From contig JAJRRX010000049.1 of the NCBI GenBank assembly GCA_024279075.1, positions 1 through 5,622 of the forward strand: 5,622 bases of DNA. Reading direction: 5' to 3'. The position numbers and the translations under genes were made by a program. Positions within the stretch are counted from its first letter, which is position 1, and each line of letters starts with the position of its first letter. Positions 1-5,433 of the stretch are shown one piece after another. The notes below the pieces were generated by a model that searched no databases, was not told the DNA's origin, and was given only the letters and a program-made list of their open reading frames with translations. This stretch comes from Alphaproteobacteria bacterium. GTDB taxonomy: Bacteria; Pseudomonadota; Alphaproteobacteria; Rhodobacterales; Rhodobacteraceae.

Positions 1-2390
1 CCATTACCAAAACCGCCGTAACCGAGGCTATGAAAAACCCGCGCCAAGTGGATATGCCGCTGGTTGAAGCCTACCTTGCCCGCCGCGCGCTGGATTATCT
101 CGTGGGCTTTAATCTGTCGCCTGTGCTCTGGCGCAAGCTGCCGGGCGCCAAATCCGCTGGCCGTGTGCAGTCGGTCTGCCTGCGGCTTATTGTTGAGCGC
201 GAGATGGAAATTGAAGCGTTTAACAACAAAGAATACTGGAGCGTAAAAGCCCTGCTGGAAACCCCGCGCGGGCAAAGCTTTGAGGCGCGGCTTATAGTGC
301 TTGGCGGCAAGAAGCTCGACAAATTTGACCTGAATACAGCCGCCTCGGCAGAGCTTGCCGTGCAGGCGATTACGTCTCGCGCGCTGACCGTCCAAAAGGT
401 CGAAGCCAAGCCCGGAACACGCAACCCGTCGGCCCCGTTTATGACCTCCACCTTGCAGCAAGAAGCCAGCCGCAAATTCGGCTTTGGCGCCAAGCAAACC
501 ATGTCCACCGCCCAGCGGCTGTATGAGGCGGGCTACATTACCTATATGCGGACAGACGGCATAGACATGGCCCCCGAGGCCGTGACCGAAGCGCGCGACT
601 TTATCAAAAGCAAATATGGTGCGGAGTATATTCCGGAAAAACCGCGCATTTACAAAAACAAAGCCAAAAACGCGCAGGAAGCCCACGAGTGTATTCGCCC
701 CACAGAAATGAGCCGCGAACCCGCCAAGTTAGAGCGCTTGGAGCGCGACCAACAAAAGCTGTATGACCTGATCTGGAAGCGCACCATTGCCTGCCAAATG
801 TCTGGTGCAAAACTAGAGCGCACCAGCGTTGACATCGGCTCAGCTGACAGCGAGGTGATCCTGCGCGCCAATGGCCAAGTGGTGACCTTTGACGGCTTCC
901 TGAAGGTCTATGAAGAGGGCAAGGACGACGCCGAGGCCAAGGGCGATGACGCCCGCCTGCCGGTCATCCACGAAGGCGATGCAGCCAAGCCGAAAACAGG
1001 TGGCTTTGCGGCTGACTACGCCAAATTCACCGAAGATGAATCCGTGATTGACGCGGGCATGCTGCGCCACGAAAAGGCTGTGCTATCTGAGGACAGCAGC
1101 ACCTTCGCCCAGCAGCATTTCACCCAGCCGCCGCCCCGCTATACCGAGGCCACCTTGGTAAAACGCATGGAAGAGCTCGGCATTGGCCGCCCCTCCACTT
1201 ATGCCTCGGTGATCACAACAATTCAGGACCGCGATTACGTTCGCAAAGAAAAAAACCGCCTGCATCCAGAGGATAAAGGCCGCCTCGTAACGGCGTTTTT
1301 GGAAAGTTATTTCCGCAAATATGTTGGCTATAATTTTACCGCTACGCTGGAAGACGACCTTGATAAGGTCAGCGCCGGCAATGCCGACTACAAAGAACTG
1401 CTCGCCCGTTTCTGGGGTGATTTTTCTGCCGCCATCGCAGAAACCAGCGAACTGCGCATCACCGATGTGCTGGAAAAAATCAACGAGTTCCTAGAGCCGC
1501 ACCTCTTCCCTGTTACGGCGGAAGACCCAACCCCGCGCCTCTGCAAAAATTGCGGCGTCGGCAAGCTGAGCCTACGTACCGCCCGCTCCGGCGGCGCTTT
1601 TATTGGCTGCTCCAACTACCCCGAATGCCGCTACACCCGCCCTATTGGGGGAGAAAACCCCGGCGGCGATATGGCGGGCCTTGATGGCAAAGTGCTCGGT
1701 GTGAACGAAGAAGGCACCCCCGTCACCCTGCGCGCCGGCCGCTTTGGCCCCTATATGCAGCTCGGTGAGCCGACCGAAGAAATGCCCAAGCCCAAGCGCG
1801 CCTCGGTCCCCAAAGGCACCGACCCCGCCGACATGACGCTGGAACGCGCCCTGCAACTGCTCAGCCTGCCCCGCACCATCGGCGACCATCCAGAAGGTGG
1901 CGTCGTCACCGCCGCCATCGGCCCCTACGGCCCCTATATTCTGTGGACAAAACCCGCCGAGGAAAAAGGCAAGAAGCCCGCCAAAACCTATGTGAACATC
2001 CCTGAGGGCGACGAGATTTTCACTATCGGCATGAATCGCGCGGTCGAAATGATCGCCACAAAGCCGCCGGGCCGTGGCCGTGGCCAAGCCGCCGAGCCGA
2101 TCAAAAGCTTGGGTGACCACCCAGATGGTGGCGAAATGAACATTATGAAGGGCCGGTATGGGCCGTATATCAAGTGGGAAAAGATTAACGCCACCATCCC
2201 TAAAGGCACCGAGCCAGAGGATGTGAGCGTGGATATGGCGGTGGAATTGGTGAATGCCAAAGCCGCCACCAAAGGCAAAAAGAAGCCTGCCAAAAAGAAG
2301 GCAGCGGCGAAAAAGAAGCCCGCCGCCAAGAAAAAACCAGCGGCGAAGAAAACGCCAGCAGCGAAGAAGCCGGCGGCCAAAAAGGCTTAG
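1..2390 (+). CDS. topA: DNA topoisomerase I (type IA), 5'-truncated by the window edge
   Basis: Relaxes negative supercoils by cutting one DNA strand through a covalent 5'-phosphotyrosine and passing the other strand. The frame is open from base 3 (ITKTAVTEAMKNPRQVD), so the ATG at 30 is internal; the start and the TOPRIM domain lie off the left edge. Numbering from that ATG: SAGRVQS near residues 42-48; the active-site motif ITYMRTDG with catalytic Tyr at residue 172 (bases 543-545); QHFTQPPPRYTEA and GIGRPSTYA typical of the family core. One C4 zinc ribbon follows (Cys505, Cys508, Cys527, Cys533). Then come three C-terminal repeats, each centred on a G-x-[FY]-GPY motif, at about 1692-1874, 1875-2063 and 2106-2262. 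The protein ends in a Lys/Ala-rich tail. A 44-residue stretch before QHFT looks longer than usual. The TAG stop overlaps the convergent small gene by 4 bases. Confidence 0.97.
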   Translation, partial: ITKTAVTEAMKNPRQVDMPLVEAYLARRALDYLVGFNLSPVLWRKLPGAKSAGRVQSVCLRLIVEREMEIEAFNNKEYWSVKALLETPRGQSFEARLIVLGGKKLDKFDLNTAASAELAVQAITSRALTVQKVEAKPGTRNPSAPFMTSTLQQEASRKFGFGAKQTMSTAQRLYEAGYITYMRTDGIDMAPEAVTEARDFIKSKYGAEYIPEKPRIYKNKAKNAQEAHECIRPTEMSREPAKLERLERDQQKLYDLIWKRTIACQMSGAKLERTSVDIGSADSEVILRANGQVVTFDGFLKVYEEGKDDAEAKGDDARLPVIHEGDAAKPKTGGFAADYAKFTEDESVIDAGMLRHEKAVLSEDSSTFAQQHFTQPPPRYTEATLVKRMEELGIGRPSTYASVITTIQDRDYVRKEKNRLHPEDKGRLVTAFLESYFRKYVGYNFTATLEDDLDKVSAGNADYKELLARFWGDFSAAIAETSELRITDVLEKINEFLEPHLFPVTAEDPTPRLCKNCGVGKLSLRTARSGGAFIGCSNYPECRYTRPIGGENPGGDMAGLDGKVLGVNEEGTPVTLRAGRFGPYMQLGEPTEEMPKPKRASVPKGTDPADMTLERALQLLSLPRTIGDHPEGGVVTAAIGPYGPYILWTKPAEEKGKKPAKTYVNIPEGDEIFTIGMNRAVEMIATKPPGRGRGQAAEPIKSLGDHPDGGEMNIMKGRYGPYIKWEKINATIPKGTEPEDVSVDMAVELVNAKAATKGKKKPAKKKAAAKKKPAAKKKPAAKKTPAAKKPAAKKA
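2271..2387 (+). repeat. 18-base in-frame repeats coding the Lys/Ala/Pro tail of TopA
   Basis: The end of topA is made of imperfect 18-base units read in frame: KKKAAA (2292-2309), KKKPAA (2310-2327), KKKPAA (2328-2345), KKTPAA (2346-2363), then a 15-base unit KKPAA (2364-2378) and a final KKA. Codons vary between units (aaa/aag, gcc/gcg/gca), so the repeat is better kept at protein than at DNA level. Basic tails of this kind, like those of histone H1-like proteins, occur at the C-terminus of many bacterial TopA proteins and are thought to bind DNA without sequence preference. That role is inferred here. The number of units may vary between strains. Confidence 0.85.
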
Positions 2391-2599
2391 GCCACAGGCA
2401 GCCCGTTGCTATCGGTCGTAACCGAGCGCAACGCGGCCCCCGTAACCTCGCGCAAGCGGTTGGCGAAGGCCAGCCGCCAGTCGTGGTCCTCGGGCGGCAG
2501 CACTTCGGCCAGTGCCAGCTCGGGCGTCCACGCATCACACGAGGTCAGGTAAACGGTGGCGTCATTGGCGGTCGCGGCAATAATGGCTTGCTCGGTCAT
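2387..2599 (-). CDS. Small protein of unknown function (70 aa)
   Basis: I do not recognise this protein with confidence. It is acidic, with no signal peptide, membrane segment or cysteine pair. Gene-like signs: an ATG (2597-2599) preceded by a strong Shine-Dalgarno GGAAGGA on the minus strand (bases 2606-2612, 6 bases from AAGGA to ATG); it fills the gap exactly between topA and the regulator promoter; and its TAA stop overlaps the topA TAG by 4 bases (TTAG, 2387-2390). The stretch TANDATVYLT...AWTPELALAEV followed by a late G-x-PV loosely recalls DUF2849, small alphaproteobacterial proteins often near sulfite reductase genes, but it is shorter than I remember that family to be and no such neighbour is visible. 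It is transcribed divergently from the Lrp/AsnC gene and may share its operator region. Translation looks likely; function is unknown. Confidence 0.7.
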   Translation of the reverse strand: MTEQAIIAATANDATVYLTSCDAWTPELALAEVLPPEDHDWRLAFANRLREVTGAALRSVTTDSNGLPVA

Positions 2600-2640
2600 G
2601 GGAAATCCTTCCAGTATCTTTGATTGCTTTCCCTATATAT

Positions 2641-2655
2641 TAGGATATTATCCTA
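2641..2655. promoter_or_regulatory. Probable operator of the Lrp/AsnC regulator (perfect 15-bp palindrome)
   Basis: The sequence TAGGATA-T-TATCCTA is a perfect 7-base inverted repeat around one T. It matches the E. coli Lrp consensus YAGHAWATTWTDCTR at 13 of 15 positions, and the two mismatches (G at position 4, C at position 12) are symmetric, as expected for a dimer with slightly altered specificity. Outside the arms the symmetry continues if one extra T is allowed on the left (TATAT-T-AGGATA against TATAT-AGGATA). It overlaps the -10-like sequences of both divergent genes, which suggests autoregulation and possible control of the small gene. Binding is inferred. Confidence 0.65.
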
Positions 2656-2732
2656 TATAATTGCTATACGCGGGAATAAATAAGGATTATCGCGCCACTT
2701 CATGCGCCAACCCCCGACAATTTCCCAATTTC

Positions 2733-2737
2733 AGGAG
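2733..2737 (+). promoter_or_regulatory. Ribosome binding site fixing the Lrp/AsnC start at 2748
   Basis: AGGAG lies 10 bases before the ATG at 2748. The same frame is open back to a TTG at 2661, but that extension would place 29 unrelated residues before the conserved N-terminus and would run from the edge of the operator region. The ATG at 2748 gives the usual family length. Confidence 0.7.
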
Positions 2738-2747
2738 TTTACACAGA

Positions 2748-3209
2748 ATGGCATATCCGCTTGACCCCCTCGACAAGAACATCCTTGAGGCCCTGCAAGA
2801 GGACGCTTCGGCCTCGCTCGACGAAATTGCCAAGAAAACCGGCTCCTCCAAAACCCCCGTATGGAATAGGATTCGCAAGCTTCGCGCCGCAGGGGTGATT
2901 GAAAAACAAACGGTTATCCTTTCGCCAGAAAAGCTCGGACTGGAGGCCTGCTTCTTTGTGCTGGTCCGCACCAGCGAGCATGAGGCCAACTGGCAAGCAG
3001 CATTCCTCAAAGCCCTGCACGCCCGCCCCGAGGTGCTAGAAGCCCATCGGTTGGCGGGGGATATTGACTATATTCTCAAGGTGCGTGTAAAAAATGCCAA
3101 GGCCTATGATACGTTTTATCAAGCACTCATCGCGCAGGTTAAGGTGTTTAATGTGACCGCACTTTTGTCGATGGAAGAAATAAAATCCACCACGGCGCTA
3201 CCGCTTTAA
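2748..3209 (+). CDS. Lrp/AsnC-family transcriptional regulator
   Basis: A cytoplasmic DNA-binding protein that senses a small molecule, usually an amino acid in this family; the ligand is not readable here. From the ATG at 2748 it has 153 residues, the normal length. The N-terminal winged helix-turn-helix covers about residues 5-60: LDPLDKNILEALQEDA, then the recognition region GSSKTPVWNRIRKL and the wing AAGVIEKQTVIL. The effector/oligomerisation (RAM) domain covers about 66-150 and includes the family motif GDIDYILKV (104-112) and the end EEIKSTTALPL, which closely resembles other alphaproteobacterial AsnC-type proteins. It lies divergent from the 70-aa gene and convergent with the phosphatase gene. 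The Lrp-box-like palindrome about 95 bases before its start suggests autoregulation. No adjacent amino-acid transport or catabolic gene points to the target pathway, so I give no gene symbol. Confidence 0.93.
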   Translation: MAYPLDPLDKNILEALQEDASASLDEIAKKTGSSKTPVWNRIRKLRAAGVIEKQTVILSPEKLGLEACFFVLVRTSEHEANWQAAFLKALHARPEVLEAHRLAGDIDYILKVRVKNAKAYDTFYQALIAQVKVFNVTALLSMEEIKSTTALPL

Positions 3210-3252
3210 GGCTGTGGGCTTCTAAACTGACAACAAGCACAAGTGCTACAGC

Positions 3253-3300
3253 GCGGCGCGGGCAAAAAGCTGCAAAACAGTATAATGCCAGACGCGCCGC
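3253..3300. repeat. GC-rich inverted repeat in a convergent intergenic gap
   Basis: GCGGCGCG (3253-3260) and CGCGCCGC (3293-3300) are perfect 8-base complementary arms. Just inside, GGCA (3261-3264) pairs with TGCC (3286-3289) after a 3-base bulge, and CTG/CAG (3270-3272, 3278-3280) can cap the structure. The gap 3210-3308 lies between two converging stop codons, so a role as a two-way terminator or 3'-end stabiliser is reasonable. There is no clear T-tract on either side, so it is not a classical intrinsic terminator. I see no gene in this gap. Confidence 0.45.
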
Positions 3301-3308
3301 CACGGCCC

Positions 3309-3812
3309 TTAGGGCAATGTACGGGGGGCGGTGTAAGTAACAAACTTGCCCGTGCCCATCTGCACATCAGCCCAGTTCTCAGCCTTAAAATCCAGCACCG
3401 TCACGGCCCCGGTTGGATATTTCCGAAACGCCTCATGCGCTGGGGGCGGGTCACGGCGCAGATCGCGGGCAAATTCGCCAATGCCGGGCATATGACCAAG
3501 CATCATAACCGTATTTCCCGTAGCAGATTGCAGCGCTGAAAGCATGGCCTGTGGGCCTGCGAGGTAAAGCGCTTCCTCAAAACTCACGTCGGGGCTGGCC
3601 TCTAGTGCGGGGGCGATGCCCTCCCAGGTTTGGGCACAGCGCGTGGCATTGGAGGAAAGCACTTGATTAGGGATATGGCCCTCAGCCTTGAGCCAGCTGC
3701 CCACCTTAACTGCCGCCGCGCGCCCACGATCATTAAGAGGGCGCGTTTGGTCATCCGCCGCCCCGCTGGACCAGCTGGATTTGGCATGGCGGATCAGGAT
3801 CAGTCGTTTCAT
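3309..3812 (-). CDS. SixA-type phosphohistidine phosphatase (histidine phosphatase superfamily)
   Basis: Predicted cytoplasmic phosphatase of 167 residues that works through a phosphohistidine intermediate. SixA of E. coli removes phosphate from histidine in phosphotransfer proteins (ArcB, and the nitrogen PTS protein NPr); the substrate of this relative is unknown. Visible motifs: LIRHAKS with the catalytic RH pair at Arg8-His9; RPLNDRG (24-30) typical of the SixA branch; SSNATRCAQT with Arg58; Glu80 in the FEEALY segment; and the second catalytic His107 in GHMPG. The start at 3812 is fixed by AAGGAG on the minus strand (bases 3819-3824, 6-base spacing) and by the N-terminal MKRLILIRHAKS; an upstream in-frame ATG would add 13 unrelated residues. 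It follows the membrane hydroxylase gene on the same strand after 52 bases, suggesting one transcript. The gene name sixA would be only by family resemblance. Confidence 0.92.
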   Translation of the reverse strand: MKRLILIRHAKSSWSSGAADDQTRPLNDRGRAAAVKVGSWLKAEGHIPNQVLSSNATRCAQTWEGIAPALEASPDVSFEEALYLAGPQAMLSALQSATGNTVMMLGHMPGIGEFARDLRRDPPPAHEAFRKYPTGAVTVLDFKAENWADVQMGTGKFVTYTAPRTLP

Positions 3813-3864
3813 TGCAGGCTCCTTGCAGTTGCCCCGCAAGCTTGCCCCCAATGGTACGGATTGT

Positions 3865-4662
3865 CTACAATTTATCTGTCGGCAGCTTTAGCACCCAAAC
3901 CAGTTTTTCGGTTTTGTCATCCTGCCAACGTAGCCCCACCGTCATGCCCTCATGCCCGCCCTTAGGCTCGGCGGTAAAGGTGCGGAACAGGTGGTCCCAA
4001 ATGGAAACCGAAAAACCGTAATTACTGTCATGCTCGGCCCGAATATCGGAGTGGTGAATGCGGTGCATATCGGGGGTTACGATCACCGTGCGGATGATCC
4101 GGTCCAGCGCAATCGGTAGCCTGATATTGGCGTGGTTAAACATCGCAGCGCCATTCAGGATAACCTCAAAGATGATCACGGCAATCACGGGCGCGCCCAG
4201 CAGGTACACCAGCGCCACCTTGTAAAGCATCGAAAGTGCAATTTCGACGGGGTGAAAGCGGATGGCGGAGGAGACATCAAGATCTCGATCCGAGTGATGC
4301 ACGCGGTGGAAGCGCCAAAGAAACGGGATTTTGTGGGTGACGAGATGTTGAAACCACACCGCCCAATCAAGGATGATGATCGCCAGCAGCATTTCCAGCC
4401 ACACCGGCAGCCCGACCATATTAAACAGCCCCCAACCGTTAGTGGCCGCGTGCGCCGCTGCCCCCGTGGCCACAATAACCGGCGTCAGTAGGCCCATACC
4501 ACGAATAACAAAGCTATAGATCACCAGCAAAATCCAGTGGGTTGTCCAGCGTTTGGCTTGGCTCTGCACCCGCGCGCGGCGAGGGTAGAGGAACTCAAGA
4601 ATGCCAAACAGGGTAAAAAGGCCCAGAAAGACGCCGAGGCGGAGTGTTGATTCATTTTCCAT
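3865..4662 (-). CDS. Sterol desaturase / fatty acid hydroxylase superfamily membrane protein
   Basis: A 265-residue inner-membrane di-iron enzyme that probably uses O2 to hydroxylate or desaturate a lipid; the substrate cannot be read from sequence (sterols are unlikely in most bacteria; lipids, carotenoids or ether lipids are known substrates in the superfamily). The histidine clusters that bind the iron pair are complete: HLVTH (His106, His110), HRVHH (His119, 122, 123), FHPVE (His137), FNHANIR (His177) and HRIHH (His200, 203, 204). Hydrophobic membrane segments lie at about 7-26, 43-66, 86-104 and 144-174. The start is ATG at 4660-4662: no other common start codon occurs between it and the in-frame stop upstream, but no clear Shine-Dalgarno precedes it. 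Its TAG stop lies 52 bases before the phosphatase start, probably one operon. It is divergent from the methyltransferase gene. Confidence 0.93.
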   Translation of the reverse strand: MENESTLRLGVFLGLFTLFGILEFLYPRRARVQSQAKRWTTHWILLVIYSFVIRGMGLLTPVIVATGAAAHAATNGWGLFNMVGLPVWLEMLLAIIILDWAVWFQHLVTHKIPFLWRFHRVHHSDRDLDVSSAIRFHPVEIALSMLYKVALVYLLGAPVIAVIIFEVILNGAAMFNHANIRLPIALDRIIRTVIVTPDMHRIHHSDIRAEHDSNYGFSVSIWDHLFRTFTAEPKGGHEGMTVGLRWQDDKTEKLVWVLKLPTDKL

Positions 4663-4779
4663 GGCGGCAAGATGGCGGTTTGGGCTTCTGTTTTCAAGTC
4701 ACATTCGGTTGATATATTCGTGATAGTGAATTTGATGCTGGCTATTGTGGGAAAGCGCACGGGCAGTTAGGCTCTGAGC
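4663..4779. promoter_or_regulatory. Divergent promoter region between hydroxylase and methyltransferase genes
   Basis: This 117-base gap is more AT-rich in its middle (4690-4735) than its flanks. On the plus strand TTTTCA (4691-4696) and TATATT (4713-4718), 16 bases apart, make a possible promoter for the methyltransferase. I see no convincing -35/-10 pair on the minus strand for the hydroxylase operon, and no strong operator palindrome. Neither flanking gene has a good Shine-Dalgarno here. Confidence 0.35.
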
Positions 4780-5433
4780 ATGAACAATCCGCCGCGAAAA
4801 CTCCCCAAAACCGCCAGCGTTGCCATCCCGCAAGCAGGGGCCAAACTGCATGCGCCCTCTGCCGCGCGCAATGTGGAGCCGATTTTGCGAGCGATCACGC
4901 CTTATGTGCCAGCAAGCGGGCGGGCGCTGGAAATTGCAAGTGGCACCGGCGAGCATGTGGCGCGCTACGCGGCGGCCTTCCCGCAGCTGCAATGGCAACC
5001 GACTGACATTGAACCCGCGCGCCTTGCCAGCATTGATGCGTGGGGGGAAGGTCTTTCCAACCTTTTGCCCGCCAAACCTCTGGATGCCAGCCAGCCCGGT
5101 TGGGCGGCGGCGTGGCCTAAGCAAGACTTGATTCTTTTTTCAAATCTGTTGCATTTGATCAGCGATGCTGAGGCCATCATGGTGTTGGAGGAAGCCACTT
5201 TGGCGCTGGTGTCTGGCGGGGTATTTATCATCTACGGGCCATTTTTGCGCGGCGATAAGTTTGCCAGCGAAGGGGACCACCGCTTCCATGAAAGCCTGCA
5301 CGGGCAAGACCCAGATATTGGCTATAAATCTTACCAATGGGTGCAAGGTATAGTTTCAAGCGCGGGGTTGGGCTGTGCGCCACTTATAGAATTGCCAGCC
5401 AACAACCTGCTGCTTGTCGCGCGCAAGCCCTAG
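4780..5433 (+). CDS. DUF938 SAM-dependent methyltransferase (METTL26-like)
   Basis: A soluble class I methyltransferase of 217 residues, related to the widespread DUF938 family that includes animal METTL26; no substrate is established for the family to my knowledge. It starts with a short N-terminal segment and APSAARNVEPIL (25-36), which matches the family's S-x-AAERNKEPIL pattern. The SAM-binding motif I is ALEIASGTGEH (49-59), with the acidic residue after strand 2 at Asp76 in QWQPTDIE. Further family features are FSNLLHLIS (120-128) in place of the more usual NMIHISPW, FIIYGPFLRG (149-158), and the C-terminal ELPANNLLLV (204-213). The ATG at 4780 is preceded by an in-frame stop at 4768-4770; the ribosome site is weak (TAGG at 4768-4771). 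The TAG stop overlaps the argB stop by 4 bases (CTAG). I see no partner gene that hints at its substrate. Confidence 0.9.
   Translation: MNNPPRKLPKTASVAIPQAGAKLHAPSAARNVEPILRAITPYVPASGRALEIASGTGEHVARYAAAFPQLQWQPTDIEPARLASIDAWGEGLSNLLPAKPLDASQPGWAAAWPKQDLILFSNLLHLISDAEAIMVLEEATLALVSGGVFIIYGPFLRGDKFASEGDHRFHESLHGQDPDIGYKSYQWVQGIVSSAGLGCAPLIELPANNLLLVARKP

Larger units (their letters stand above)
2600..2747. promoter_or_regulatory. Divergent promoter region between small gene and Lrp/AsnC regulator
   Basis: This 148-base gap separates two divergent starts. Its centre (about 2630-2665) is strikingly AT-rich against GC-rich surroundings. For the regulator, possible -10 hexamers on the plus strand are TATTAT (2646-2651, with a weak TTGCTT at 2624-2629 and a 16-base spacer) and a perfect TATAAT at 2656-2661 that lacks a good -35. 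A third option is TTGCTA (2661-2666) with GATTAT (2685-2690). On the minus strand GATAAT (complement of 2647-2652) is a -10-like hexamer without a clear -35. CCTATATA occurs twice, at 2632 and 2652, 20 bases apart. The exact start sites cannot be settled by eye. Confidence 0.55.

Noticed and set aside
95..508. 137-codon open frame antisense to topA
   Set aside because: Opposite the conserved TopA core; Ser/Arg-rich composition and no recognisable motif.
1572..2120. 182-codon open frame antisense to topA
   Set aside because: It lies wholly opposite the conserved zinc ribbon and C-terminal repeats of TopA, is Gly/Ala-rich as expected for the complement of GC-rich codons, and shows no domain.
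1988..2380. Antisense frame rich in Phe/Ala (AAGFFFAAAFF pattern)
   Set aside because: It looks like a membrane protein but is just the complement of the Lys/Ala repeat codons of the TopA tail.
2661..2747. N-terminal extension of the Lrp/AsnC protein from a TTG
   Set aside because: The 29 extra residues are not Lrp-like and would run from the end of the operator/promoter region; the ATG at 2748 has a ribosome site and gives the normal length.
3304..3314. Short hairpin GCCC-TTA-GGGC at the phosphatase stop codon as a terminator
   Set aside because: Only a 4-base stem, with no T-tract following on either strand.
3243..3539. 98-codon plus-strand frame over the convergent gap and the phosphatase gene
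   Set aside because: Most of it is antisense to the conserved SixA-type gene; no ribosome site or motif.
3813..3851. 13-residue N-terminal extension of the SixA-type protein
   Set aside because: The ATG at 3812 has AAGGAG 6 bases upstream and begins directly with the conserved RHAKS segment.
4132..4491. 119-codon plus-strand frame antisense to the hydroxylase, rich in His/Arg/Gln
   Set aside because: Lies opposite the iron-binding histidine motifs and membrane segments of the hydroxylase; composition is that of a shadow frame.
4699..5124. 141-codon minus-strand frame opposite the methyltransferase
   Set aside because: Covers the SAM-binding region of the methyltransferase on the other strand, is Arg/Gly-rich, and crosses the divergent promoter.
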